This document shows, piece after piece, positions 54,048-62,655 of a stretch of DNA of 64,000 nt (within the stretch, counting starts at the first letter, position 1; each line of letters begins with the position of its first letter). Source of the stretch: Bacteroidales bacterium (GTDB lineage: Bacteria; Bacteroidota; Bacteroidia; Bacteroidales; P3); contig JAKSMR010000001.1 of the NCBI GenBank assembly GCA_024400495.1, positions 147,516 through 211,515 on the forward strand, in the 5' to 3' direction. Both the position numbers and the translations under genes were made by a program. The notes under the pieces were generated by a model. That model did not search any database. It was given only the letters and a program-made list of their open reading frames with translations, and was not told the origin of the DNA.

Positions 54048-55187
54048 TTATTGGATCTTGCGCTTGAAGATGGCACGAGTCATCAGCATCTCCGTGTTGT
54101 ATGTGGTATGCCAGATTTTCTCGGCTTCGTTGCCAATTATCTGAGGATTGGTATAAGCATCCTTAACACCAAGCTCGATAGTGTTCCTGTTCATTTCTGC
54201 ATAATAGATGCTATGCACACCACGCTTCTGCCAGTCGGGATGGACACCATTGAGCAGCAAATCGATAGTGGTGAACTTTTTCGCATACACGCTTTTTATC
54301 AGATGATACCAGCCGAAGGGGAAGAGACGCCCGTTGGCTTTCTTATAGGCCGCATTAAGGTCGGGGATAGCGACGCCGAAAGCCACAAGATTGTCGTTCT
54401 CATCCACAACAAGGTTGGCCAGCTTGAGGTTGAGGAAGGGGATATACTGGCCGATATAAGTCTTGATCTCCTTGTCGCTGAGAGGGGCAAAGTCGTAGAG
54501 ATCCTTGAAAGCGTGGTTATATGTCTCAAAAAGTTTGTGAGCATAGGGCTTCACATCGCTACGCTTCTTCAGCTGGACGGCACGAAGGTGGTATTTCTCC
54601 ATAATCAGGCCGTTCAGTCGCTGCACCTTGTCGGGGATAGGCTGCGAAGCCGGCATCTTGTTCTGCTGCCATTTGCAACCGATCTCAAACCCCATCTTCT
54701 CGATGAAATCAACATAGTATTTAGGGTTGAAAAGGAGCGTCATGTTCTGGCGGGCGTCGAAATTATCGATAGCCCAGCACTCTTTGTCCATGTCTGTGAA
54801 CCCGAAAGGACCCTCTATCTCGGTCATTCCCTTTTCTTTGCCATATTTCTCAACCGTTTCGACAAGAGCTTTGAAAACCTCATAGTCCTCAATAGCATCA
54901 AGCCATCCGAAACGCACAGACTTCTTCTTCCATACCTCGTTGACTTTGTGGTTGATAATGGCAGCAACACGGCCTACGATCTTATCGTCGCGATAAGCCA
55001 TGAACAAAGCCAGATTGCAATGTTCGAGCGAGGGATTCTTTTTAGTGAGCAATCCTATCTCATCCATCATCAAAGGAGGGATATATGTAGGCTCATTTTT
55101 GAAGAGTTCGTTAGGGAACTTGATAAACTTCTTCAAATCTCTACGAGAGGTTACAGGCTTGATAGTGACAGGATTGGACATAAGCAA
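54048..55187 (-). CDS. GNAT-like acyltransferase next to serine palmitoyltransferase
   Basis: This 379-residue soluble protein has start MLMSNPVTIKPVTSRRDLKKFIKFP (product positions 1-25); the second Met at residue 3 is an alternative. Residues 60-130 look like a GNAT core: FMAYRDDKIVGRVAAIINH, FGWLDAIEDYEVFKALVETV, and IEGPFGFTDMDKECW. The C-terminal half has a second acyltransferase-like part ending HPDWQKRGVHSIYYAEMNR. The gene lies 34 bp after the serine palmitoyltransferase gene. Bacterial ceramide synthases described in Caulobacter are GNAT-type acyltransferases, so N-acylation of a sphingoid base is a reasonable proposal. It is not shown by sequence alone. Confidence 0.6.
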   Translation of the reverse strand: MLMSNPVTIKPVTSRRDLKKFIKFPNELFKNEPTYIPPLMMDEIGLLTKKNPSLEHCNLALFMAYRDDKIVGRVAAIINHKVNEVWKKKSVRFGWLDAIEDYEVFKALVETVEKYGKEKGMTEIEGPFGFTDMDKECWAIDNFDARQNMTLLFNPKYYVDFIEKMGFEIGCKWQQNKMPASQPIPDKVQRLNGLIMEKYHLRAVQLKKRSDVKPYAHKLFETYNHAFKDLYDFAPLSDKEIKTYIGQYIPFLNLKLANLVVDENDNLVAFGVAIPDLNAAYKKANGRLFPFGWYHLIKSVYAKKFTTIDLLLNGVHPDWQKRGVHSIYYAEMNRNTIELGVKDAYTNPQIIGNEAEKIWHTTYNTEMLMTRAIFKRKIQ

Positions 55188-55221
55188 AGTAATTAAAAAT
55201 CGGTGAATTTACAGCACCCAC

Positions 55222-56406
55222 CTAGAGTATTTCGAGTTTCTTGAACACCTTATATATGGTCTCTACACCAAAATCTATCTGTTCCTTGGTGTGTGTTGCC
55301 ATCAGAGCTACACGAACGAGAGTCTCGTCGCTAGGAACCGCAGGGGCTACAACAGGACTGATGAAGACGCCAGCGTCGAGCAACATGCGAGTGGCAATAA
55401 AAGTTTTTTCGTTGTTGCGCACGAAGAGAGGGATGATAGGAGTGGAGGTGTTGCCGATCTCAAAACCCAGATCCTGGAAACTCTTGAGCGTATAACGCTG
55501 GATCTCCCAAAGCGCGTCGCGACGTTCGGGCTCGCTGCGCATAATGTGCAGAGCTGCCAGAACAGAAGCCGTTGAAGCAGGAGAGATGCTGGCCGTGAAG
55601 ATATAGGGACGGACGGCGTGCTTCATGAAGTTGATAGTTTCGGCATCGGAAGCGATAAAACCTCCCACCGAAGCCAACGACTTGCTGAACGTTCCCATCA
55701 CCATATCCACCTGGTCCAGAACGCCAAAATGGTCGCAAGTGCCTCGACCCTCGCTACCGAAGACGCCCAAGCCGTGAGCCTCGTCGACGTGAAGGGTTGC
55801 GTTGTATTTGTCGCACAGTTTCACCATCTCGGGGATGTTGGCAGTATCGCCTTCCATGCTGAAGACACCATCGGTTACAACGAGCTTGCAAGCATCAATG
55901 GGGCACTTCTGAAGCACGCGCTCCAGGTCTTCCATATTGTTGTGCTTGTACTTCAGGGTAGTGGCAAAGGTGAGCTGCTTGCCTTCCATGATAGAGGCAT
56001 GGTCGCGATCGTCGAAGATAAGATAATCGTTACGGCCAGTCACACAAGGAATGACGCCAGAGTTGGCAAGAAAGCCTGCCGAGAAGAGCATCACGCCGTC
56101 CTTGTGGAGAAATTCAGCCAGCTCGTCCTGGAGCTGGATGTGGATGTCGAGCGTTCCGTTAAGAAAAGGAGAACCGGCGCAACCGCTACCATATTTGTCG
56201 ATAGCAGCCTTGGCAGCTTCTTTGATTTTAGGATGGTTAGTAAGGCCTAAGTAGCTGTTAGAGCCCATCATAAGCACTTTCTTTCCCTCAATGATGACTT
56301 CAGTATTCTGCTCGCTGGAGATAGGGGTGAAGTAGGGGTAATAACCCAAGCTTCTGGCCTCTTGGGGAGCGGTGAACTGAGCGAGTTTTTTTCGTAAAGG
56401 TTTCAT
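55222..56406 (-). CDS. spt: Serine palmitoyltransferase (alpha-oxoamine synthase family)
   Basis: This 394-residue PLP enzyme joins serine to a fatty acyl-CoA, the first step of sphingolipid synthesis. The PLP lysine is in MGTFSKSLASVGGF. The aldimine-contacting histidine region is FDDRDHASIMEG, and HVDEAHGLGVFG precedes it. GSGCAGSPFLNGTLDIH is also conserved. Remembered Bacteroides serine palmitoyltransferase is very similar along the whole length, which favours this over glycine C-acetyltransferase or 8-amino-7-oxononanoate synthase. No biotin or threonine genes are near. Confidence 0.8.
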   Translation of the reverse strand: MKPLRKKLAQFTAPQEARSLGYYPYFTPISSEQNTEVIIEGKKVLMMGSNSYLGLTNHPKIKEAAKAAIDKYGSGCAGSPFLNGTLDIHIQLQDELAEFLHKDGVMLFSAGFLANSGVIPCVTGRNDYLIFDDRDHASIMEGKQLTFATTLKYKHNNMEDLERVLQKCPIDACKLVVTDGVFSMEGDTANIPEMVKLCDKYNATLHVDEAHGLGVFGSEGRGTCDHFGVLDQVDMVMGTFSKSLASVGGFIASDAETINFMKHAVRPYIFTASISPASTASVLAALHIMRSEPERRDALWEIQRYTLKSFQDLGFEIGNTSTPIIPLFVRNNEKTFIATRMLLDAGVFISPVVAPAVPSDETLVRVALMATHTKEQIDFGVETIYKVFKKLEIL

Positions 56407-56539
56407 CTTACTATCTCTTTTGGTCGGCCTGCCGGGCGGGGACGGTCAAAAAAGCTATGCCGATGCCGTCTACGCGCAGACTTTTCACAGTAAATCAACC
56501 TGCAAAGTAACGAAAAAAAAATGAATTAATTGTTAAATT

Positions 56540-57292
56540 CTATAACAAAACATCAAACAGCTTGTCGGTCAGCCGGCTGGCACCAATTCTAAATTTTTGG
56601 TTATTAATCTCTTTCTCCCCAAGAATATTTTGTGCCAATTTGTAGTATTGCAAGGCCTCTTCGGGCGTCGAAATTCCTCCAGCAGCCTTGAATCCTACCC
56701 ATTTTTGCGTCTTTTCTCTATAGTCTCTTATAGATTTTAACATACTTTCGGCAGCTTCGAGGGTGGCTCCTACAGAGATTTTGCCCGTAGAGGTCTTGAT
56801 GAAGTCGGCGCCGCCTTCGATAGCTAACATGCTGGCTTTGTATATGTTCTCTGCCGTTTTCAGCTCGCCGGTCTCAAGGATGACCTTGAGGGTTTTCTCG
56901 CCACACGCCTGCTTGATCTGAGCCACTTCGTCCTGCACTTTGTTAAAATTTCCTTCCAGGAAAGAACCTCGGGAAATAACCATATCTATTTCGTCTGCTC
57001 CTTGCTCCAACGCATAACGTACTTCGCTGATCTTTACCTCTATAGGAGACTGTCCGGCAGGGAAGGCGCCCGCCACACTTGCCACCTTGATATCGCTATC
57101 TTTCAGTATGGTCTTGGCCTGTTTCACAAACACGGGATAGACACACACGGCAGCAACGTGACTGATGCCTGCTGCTTCGTTCTTCATCTGCAGCGAATTG
57201 GAGCACAGCTTTTCGATACGCTCGGCAGTATCGTCGCCACCCAGAACGGTGTTGTCGATACAGGAGAAGAGGGTCTTATATAGTTCTTTCAT
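56540..57292 (-). CDS. deoC: Deoxyribose-phosphate aldolase
   Basis: This 250-residue class I aldolase splits 2-deoxyribose 5-phosphate to glyceraldehyde 3-phosphate and acetaldehyde. VASVAGAFPAGQSPIEVKISE and EQGADEIDMVISRGSFL are family strands (product segments). The Schiff-base lysine lies in DFIKTSTGKISVGA. It lies 6 bp after the LutB-like gene and is probably co-transcribed with it. Confidence 0.94.
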   Translation of the reverse strand: MKELYKTLFSCIDNTVLGGDDTAERIEKLCSNSLQMKNEAAGISHVAAVCVYPVFVKQAKTILKDSDIKVASVAGAFPAGQSPIEVKISEVRYALEQGADEIDMVISRGSFLEGNFNKVQDEVAQIKQACGEKTLKVILETGELKTAENIYKASMLAIEGGADFIKTSTGKISVGATLEAAESMLKSIRDYREKTQKWVGFKAAGGISTPEEALQYYKLAQNILGEKEINNQKFRIGASRLTDKLFDVLL

Positions 57293-57298
57293 AGTGGT

Positions 57299-58444
57299 TT
57301 ACTTCTGTTTTTGGCTTTCCTGATAGAGCTGGTTGAACGACTTGTCGGCAAAACGTTCTATCTTTCTGGATTCCTTTATTTCGCGAGAGAGGTGATGGTT
57401 GAAGACTTGCTGTTTGAGCCAAGCCATCTTGTTCATCTTCCCGCGGTCGGTCACATATTTCTTATACTTGGAGACCATGGCCTCCATCTCGGAGTCGATA
57501 TCCTTGTTTTCGAGAAATTCACGACGTGAGGCAAGGATCATCTCTCTGATGGGGAGATGCATGGGGCAGACGCTATCGCACAACCCGCACATGGTGCAGG
57601 CATAAACCACATGTTTATAGCCTTCTACCGTCTCCATGAAGGGGAGCATCACCCTTCCGTTTGGACCAGAAAAGACGTTGTTGTACGGCTCGGTACCAAT
57701 CACGTTATCCACGGGGCACACTTCGGCACATCTGCCGCAATTGGTGCAGGCAAGTATCTGGCGCTGACGCTTATGCGCCAAGAGTTCGGAACGGGAATTG
57801 TCGACAACGAAAAGGTAGGTCTTGCAATTCTGCGATCCCGAGAAGAGGATGAAAGGAGGGTTGGCTTTCTCCAACGTGGGATTCTTGGCAGCCTTGCTGT
57901 AGATGTCGGCATAAACCATGCTTCCCACTACATGGTCGATAGTGGTGAAGAAGATGTTCACGCTACTGTTGTTCAGCGCTTTGAGATAGTCGTTATCCTT
58001 GTCGAGAAGCACTATCGACCCGCTTTCGGCTATCAGGAGATCGGCAAAGAACAACTGAACCTGAGCTTCGTCGGCAAGCTGGAGCTTGGAATCCTCTACA
58101 AAGCTAGGGATACCAAGTTCTTCAAACGTCTGATTGCTAGGAGAGTCGACAAACCTAACAGTACTGTATCTCCCTTGGGAGACGATTTCCTTAAGCTGGT
58201 CGAAGACATCGTTGTAATTGGCAGCCCAACACATCGTTTTGCCATTTCCGGAGAAGTTTTTCTCAAAGCGGCAAAGCTCCTCGTCAAGATTGTCCAACGA
58301 ACGGCGCAAGGCGACATTGAGTTTTCCCAGATGAGTGGGATTCAGTTGGATAGGGTGGGGGAGGGGCTTTCTTGCCGAGTCCTTCCCTTTAGCGATCATC
58401 TTGCTGGCGCTGTTCAAAAAATCGATATGTCCGTTACTTGCCAT
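57299..58444 (-). CDS. lutB: LutB-like iron-sulfur protein with LUD domain
   Basis: This 381-residue protein has an N-terminal LUD domain (residues 60-230, with LIAESGSIVLLDKDN and FTTIDHVVGSM). Two 4Fe-4S clusters follow: CTNCGRCAEVCPVDN and CTMCGLCDSVCPMHLP. A helical C-terminus (REFLENKDIDSEMEAM onward) completes the LutB arrangement. LutB works with LutA and LutC in lactate oxidation. The LutA-like partner is 50 kb away at 6278-7003 and no LutC is in the window. Here it is co-directional with deoC and rpiB, an unusual placement that could mean another substrate. Confidence 0.82.
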   Translation of the reverse strand: MASNGHIDFLNSASKMIAKGKDSARKPLPHPIQLNPTHLGKLNVALRRSLDNLDEELCRFEKNFSGNGKTMCWAANYNDVFDQLKEIVSQGRYSTVRFVDSPSNQTFEELGIPSFVEDSKLQLADEAQVQLFFADLLIAESGSIVLLDKDNDYLKALNNSSVNIFFTTIDHVVGSMVYADIYSKAAKNPTLEKANPPFILFSGSQNCKTYLFVVDNSRSELLAHKRQRQILACTNCGRCAEVCPVDNVIGTEPYNNVFSGPNGRVMLPFMETVEGYKHVVYACTMCGLCDSVCPMHLPIREMILASRREFLENKDIDSEMEAMVSKYKKYVTDRGKMNKMAWLKQQVFNHHLSREIKESRKIERFADKSFNQLYQESQKQK

Positions 58445-58594
58445 TGTTGAATATGTGTCTTACTTTTGGTTCTTCTTGCTCTTCCCGCTCACCATTGCCG
58501 CAGATTGCCTACAGCAGATAGAGCCAAGGGCGAGGCTGCTCTGACAGTAGTGGTACGCTACCCCGGGAGCAACCGCTCTCTCCCTACCTGGGAA

Positions 58595-59044
58595 CTACAG
58601 CAACTGACTTATTTTCTCCACTCTGCGCTGGTGACGGCCACCTTCGAAAGGAGTGTTGATAAATTCGTCAACAATCTGCAAGGCAGTCTCTTCGGAGATG
58701 AAACGGGCAGGCATGGAGATCACATTAGCGTCGTTGTGCTGGCGAGCCAGAGTGGCTATTTCGGGAATCCAGCAGAGAGCGCAACGGACGTGCCGGTATT
58801 TGTTAGCCGTAATCTGGACACCGTTGCCGCTACCGCAGATGACGATGCCGCGCTTATATTCACCCTTCTCGATAGCCGAGCCGAGCTGATGGGCGAAATC
58901 AGGATAGTCGCAGCTTTCGGTACTATGAGTGCCGAAATCCTTAATTTCGAAACCCTTAGCTTCGAGATAGGCCTTAACTTTCAGTTTGAGTTCGTAACCG
59001 GCATGGTCACATGCCATAGGAATTATTTCTTTACAATTTGCCAT
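58595..59044 (-). CDS. rpiB: Ribose-5-phosphate isomerase B
   Basis: This 149-residue enzyme interconverts ribose 5-phosphate and ribulose 5-phosphate. The start region MACDHAGYELKLKVK carries the substrate-binding DHAG. KRGIVICGSGNGVQITANKYRHVRCALC contains the catalytic cysteine (GSGNG preceded by C) and ends in the conserved R (product segment, key residues CGSGNG and NK). HNDANVISMPARFI is also typical. It is the last minus-strand gene before the putative origin. Confidence 0.95.
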   Translation of the reverse strand: MANCKEIIPMACDHAGYELKLKVKAYLEAKGFEIKDFGTHSTESCDYPDFAHQLGSAIEKGEYKRGIVICGSGNGVQITANKYRHVRCALCWIPEIATLARQHNDANVISMPARFISEETALQIVDEFINTPFEGGRHQRRVEKISQLL

Positions 59045-59066
59045 TGTTGATAAGTTTTTCTTTGTG

Positions 59067-59074
59067 CAAAAATA
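59067..59074 (-). promoter_or_regulatory. Promoter -7 box of rpiB
   Basis: The minus strand reads TATTTTTG, matching TAnnTTTG, 22 bp upstream of the rpiB ATG. Confidence 0.6.
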
Positions 59075-59637
59075 CGTATTTTATCTAATTCCCTCATTCA
59101 AAAATATATAAACTTTTCCACAAGTTATCACCAATTTTTGTTAGTGTTTGTTTATCAGTAGGGTTATAATTTATAAACATCCGTTTTGTTAATAGATTTT
59201 GAAAAAGTATGGCAGCCCTGTTAGTAACCTTTTCCATCAACAATAATGTTGAAAAAATAAACGCAGACTAACAATTTTATTCACTTTTTCATCAAATCGT
59301 AACGCAAATTCGGGCCTCTGTTCATAACTTTATCAACAATTATGTTGAAAAAATTCAAACTGCTTATAGCCTAACATAATAGCATTTTACAACTATGTTG
59401 AAAAGAAGGCTGGAGACGACGTATCTTTCAATAATTACGCACGTTATCAACCAAATTAACAAGCATAAAAAAAAGGGGAAAATATATTCTTTAAAAATTA
59501 ATTTTTTTTCTTTTTAAATTTGGGTGGTTGATAACTATTTTCACTTTTCGAAAAATCATGATTTTTTAGATGTACCTTTGCAAAAATAAACGCATAGTTA
59601 TTCTTGCAGAATAACCACTCCAAAAATATACCCTAGT
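59075..59637. other. Candidate chromosomal replication origin (oriC)
   Basis: A gene-free AT-rich region of about 560 bp where gene direction changes from minus (left) to plus (right). DnaA-box-like words of the form TTWTCMACA occur here: TTTTCCACA at 59114 (+), TTATCAACA at 59330 (+), and TTTTCAACA on the minus strand at 59247, 59343 and 59396. TTATCAACC is at 59454 (+) and 59526 (-). A run of A and T at 59466-59520 could be the unwinding element. dnaA is not in the window. The nadA -7 box TACCTTTG is at 59573-59580. Confidence 0.6.
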
Positions 59638-60582
59638 ATGGAAAAGAAAGAATTAAAAGAGGCAATTCTCAAGCTTAAGAAAGAGAAAAATGCTGTTATT
59701 CTCGGTCACTACTACCAGAGAGACGAAATACAGGAAGTCTCCGACTATATCGGCGATTCTCTGGCCCTGGCTCAGGAAGCCCGTCGCACCACTTGCGACA
59801 TCATTATCTTCTGTGGTGTTCATTTCATGGCCGAAACCGCCAAGATCCTCAACCCCGAACGCAAAGTCCTCATTCCCGATATCACAGCCAACTGCTCTTT
59901 GGCAAAATCCTGTCCTGCCGATGCTTTCGCCAAGTTCAAAGCGCAGCATCCCGACCATATGGTGATCTCCTACATCAACTGTTCGGCCGAAATCAAAGCG
60001 CTTTCCGACCTTATCTGCACTTCCGGCAATGCCGAAAAGCTTGTCAACTCGTTGCCCAAGGATCAGAAGATCATCTTCGCTCCCGACAAGAATCTGGGCG
60101 GTTATATCAACCGTCAGACCGGCCGCGATATGGTCCTTTGGGACGGAACCTGTACCGTTCACGACGCTCTCACAGCCGAAAGTATCCTCAAACTCAAGCT
60201 CGAGCATCCCCAGGCTAAGGTTGTAACCCATCCCGAGTGCAACGCGGCTGTCCTCCAGGTCTCCGATTTTATCGGCTCCACCAAGGCTATGCTCAACTAC
60301 ATCAGCAAATCCGATTCTAAGGAGTTTGTTGTCGCTACTGAGAGCGGAATCCTCTTCGAGATGCGCCAAAACAACCCCGACAAGATCTTCTACTCCGTTT
60401 CTACCGAGGGTTGTGCCTGCCTCGAATGTGCCGATATGAAGCTCAACACGTTAGAGAAACTTTACAATTGTATAAAGGACGAATTGCCAGAAGTAAACCT
60501 CTCTGCCGAGATGATAGAAAAGGCAAAAGCGCCCATAGTTCGCATGCTTGATATGTCCCAGCAGCTGGGTCTGATCAAGTAG
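59638..60582 (+). CDS. nadA: Quinolinate synthase
   Basis: This 314-residue 4Fe-4S enzyme condenses iminoaspartate with dihydroxyacetone phosphate in NAD synthesis. GHYYQRDEIQEVSDYIGDSL contains the first substrate loop. Cluster cysteines are in ITANCSLAKSCP, THPECNAAVL and STEGCACLECADM. Length and start (MEKKELKEAILKLKKEK) are typical. nadB and nadC are not adjacent. It is the first plus-strand gene to the right of the candidate origin. Confidence 0.96.
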   Translation: MEKKELKEAILKLKKEKNAVILGHYYQRDEIQEVSDYIGDSLALAQEARRTTCDIIIFCGVHFMAETAKILNPERKVLIPDITANCSLAKSCPADAFAKFKAQHPDHMVISYINCSAEIKALSDLICTSGNAEKLVNSLPKDQKIIFAPDKNLGGYINRQTGRDMVLWDGTCTVHDALTAESILKLKLEHPQAKVVTHPECNAAVLQVSDFIGSTKAMLNYISKSDSKEFVVATESGILFEMRQNNPDKIFYSVSTEGCACLECADMKLNTLEKLYNCIKDELPEVNLSAEMIEKAKAPIVRMLDMSQQLGLIK

Positions 60583-60601
60583 CAACGGCTCCTTCTGTTG
60601 G

Positions 60602-60659
60602 CTATAGGTGGCTTCTAGGAATTGGATTTCTTGCCAGATCCATCGGAAGTCACCTATAG
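60602..60659. repeat. Stem-loop with TATAGGT-type ends after nadA
   Basis: CTATAGGTGGCTTC at 60602 and GAAGTCACCTATAG at 60646 pair at 13 of 14 positions. The left side extends as TAGGAATTGG, similar to the ends of the element at 45189 with mainly transition differences. It is 20 bp after nadA and could also act as its terminator. Confidence 0.5.
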
Positions 60660-60746
60660 AGCTGCAGAACCAATACATTTTTTTTGTTTTTCTACAGCCG
60701 ATTTTTCCTTCCGAACGATTATTTCTTGTCAATTTCCACCCTCTCA

Positions 60747-61238
60747 ATGAACGGCCAGCCTCAAGTTTACGCCTATCTCGACCAGTTAGGCATCAAATAT
60801 GACTATTACGAGCATCCCGAAGCTCCCACTATCGAGATTGCCGCCCAATATTATCGTGGCGAAGGCACCACGTTGTGCAAAAATCTCTTCTTCCGCAACC
60901 ATAAAGGCAACAAGCATTATCTCGTCATTATGGATTCGCGCCACCAGATGGACATCCACGATATGGAGCATCGTCTGCACCAGGGCAAACTCTCGTTCGC
61001 CTCTCCCGAGCGTATGATGAAATATCTGGGAGTGCGCCCCGGATCGGTTTCGCTTTTCACTCTGGTCAACGACGCCAATCATGAAGTGTTCCTCTTTGTC
61101 GACAGCAAACTCAAAGAGGCCGAAAAAGTGAGTTTCCATCCCAACGACAACACAGCTTCCCTCGTGATAAGCAATGCCGATATGATGAAGTTCATCGCGA
61201 GTATCGGAAACCAATACGAGTTTGTAGATCTGTACTAG
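60747..61238 (+). CDS. YbaK/ProX-type aminoacyl-tRNA editing protein
   Basis: The ATG at 60747 gives a 163-residue product starting MNGQPQVYAYLDQLGIKY, the family's usual N-terminus. It has CKNLFFRNHKGNKHYLVIMD with the conserved lysine, LSFASPERMMKYLGVRPGSVS, and VSFHPNDNTASLVIS. This matches free-standing prolyl-tRNA-editing proteins (PrdX/ProXp type) that hydrolyse Ala-tRNA(Pro). Which mischarged tRNA is the substrate is not certain. It follows nadA on the plus strand. Confidence 0.82.
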   Translation: MNGQPQVYAYLDQLGIKYDYYEHPEAPTIEIAAQYYRGEGTTLCKNLFFRNHKGNKHYLVIMDSRHQMDIHDMEHRLHQGKLSFASPERMMKYLGVRPGSVSLFTLVNDANHEVFLFVDSKLKEAEKVSFHPNDNTASLVISNADMMKFIASIGNQYEFVDLY

Positions 61239-61246
61239 TTGTGTAC

Positions 61247-61504
61247 TGTTGAAAAGAAACAGGTGAGTTGAAAAGTTGTTTGATTTGTTGAAAAGCTGAA
61301 AAACCAATCGTTGAAACAATAGCAAAGATTGTTCATAATTCAAAATATCAAACTCAGAAAAGTCTAAAAATCCACAAACTCTGTTAATAATATATTATTA
61401 TAATAATATTGTTGCCGAACCCTGTTGATAGAAGCCAAATAACTGTTGATAACTAATAATTATTCGTCACGCGTAAAGTACCGATTGTTAATAACTTACA
61501 AAGA
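61247..61504. other. Second AT-rich region with DnaA-box-like words
   Basis: The 296-bp gap after the editing-protein gene has TTTTCAACA on the minus strand at 61247 and 61286 and a TTTTCAACT at 61266. TTATCAACA occurs on the minus strand at 61444, with a near match at 61423. A block of A and T only lies around 61384-61409. It ends at a parS-like site. It may be a second half of the origin or a DnaA-titration cluster. Confidence 0.45.
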
Positions 61505-61520
61505 TGTTTCACGTGAAACG
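61505..61520. promoter_or_regulatory. parS-like site (one mismatch at the end)
   Basis: TGTTTCACGTGAAACG differs from parS only at the last base. It lies 15 bp before the TTG start of the next gene, so ParB binding could affect its transcription. Confidence 0.75.
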
Positions 61521-61534
61521 TTCTGCCAACTGCC

Positions 61535-62605
61535 TTGAAACCTGCTGTTAAACATAGAACTATCCCGATTTTTATCCCCGAAATGGCTTGTCCGTTTCGT
61601 TGCATCTATTGCAACCAATATGTTATTTCTGGTCAGCAGCAGATGCCGAGCGATAGCGAGATAATCAACACTATCGAGCAGCATCTGGCTACCTTCCCCA
61701 AGGAGGCGGAGGTGGAGCTCGGTTTCTTTGGCGGCACCTTTACGGGGCTCCCTCTCGAGGAGCAAGAGAGGCTTCTCGCCCTCGTGCGCACGTACATTAT
61801 ATATAATAATATAAGGAGCATCCGCCTTTCGACCCGACCCGACTATATCTCGCAGGAAAATATCGACCTTCTTTGCCGCTATGGCGTGGGGACTGTAGAG
61901 CTGGGTGTGCAGTCGTTGGACGATGAGGTTCTCAAACAGGTCCATCGCGGTTACACGAGCGAGGCTGTCGTTCGTGCTGCCGAAATAATCAAGGCTGCCG
62001 GCCTGGAGCTGGGAATGCAGATGATGGTAGGGCTCCCCGGCGACACTCCCCAAAAATCGCTCCAAACGGCACAACGCATCATCGACCTTGGAGCAAAAAA
62101 CACACGCATCTATCCAACCCTCGTAGTGAGCGGGACCGTGTTGGAGAAACTCTATAGGCAGGGAAACTATCAGCCCCTCTCCATAGAGGAGGCCGTGCGA
62201 TGGGTGGCGCCGATTTTGAAACTTTTCGAAGAGAACGACGTCACCATCCTCCGCGTCGGTCTCCATCCAACCGAAGGGTTCATCTCTGGCACAGACTATC
62301 TGGCAGGTCCTTTCCACGTCTCCTTCAAGGAGCTCGTCATGACTGAAATTTTCCGTCAGGAATTCTTCGAGTCCGACAGAAGATTGGAGCTCTTCGACGC
62401 AGCCGATAGTGCCCGTTCGTCCGGATCCGGAAATCGGTCGCTCGTTGTCAGAGTCGCCCCCGGAAAACGCAACGCAGCTATAGGCTACAAAGCCTCCAAT
62501 TTACATTTGTTTCGTAAATTATATCAGCAAGTTAGCATAGTTGAAGAGGATTCGCTCAGCCATTACGGATTTACATTTGTAAACCCCTCCGAAATACAAA
62601 ATTAA
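61535..62605 (+). CDS. Radical SAM protein, Elp3-like
   Basis: The product has 356 residues if it starts at TTG 61535; no in-frame ATG or GTG lies between the upstream stop at 61514 and the cluster motif. The 4Fe-4S motif is in EMACPFRCIYCNQYV. GFFGGTFTGLPLEEQ, RLSTRPDYIS, VELGVQSLDDEVL and MQMMVGLPGD follow in the order seen in Elp3-like radical SAM proteins, but the acetyltransferase half of Elp3 is absent. Reaction unknown. A parS-like site overlaps its leader. Confidence 0.82.
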   Translation: MKPAVKHRTIPIFIPEMACPFRCIYCNQYVISGQQQMPSDSEIINTIEQHLATFPKEAEVELGFFGGTFTGLPLEEQERLLALVRTYIIYNNIRSIRLSTRPDYISQENIDLLCRYGVGTVELGVQSLDDEVLKQVHRGYTSEAVVRAAEIIKAAGLELGMQMMVGLPGDTPQKSLQTAQRIIDLGAKNTRIYPTLVVSGTVLEKLYRQGNYQPLSIEEAVRWVAPILKLFEENDVTILRVGLHPTEGFISGTDYLAGPFHVSFKELVMTEIFRQEFFESDRRLELFDAADSARSSGSGNRSLVVRVAPGKRNAAIGYKASNLHLFRKLYQQVSIVEEDSLSHYGFTFVNPSEIQN

Positions 62606-62655
62606 AGCAAGCATTATCGTAAGATTCCACCCTTTTATAAAGAATATTTCCCCCC

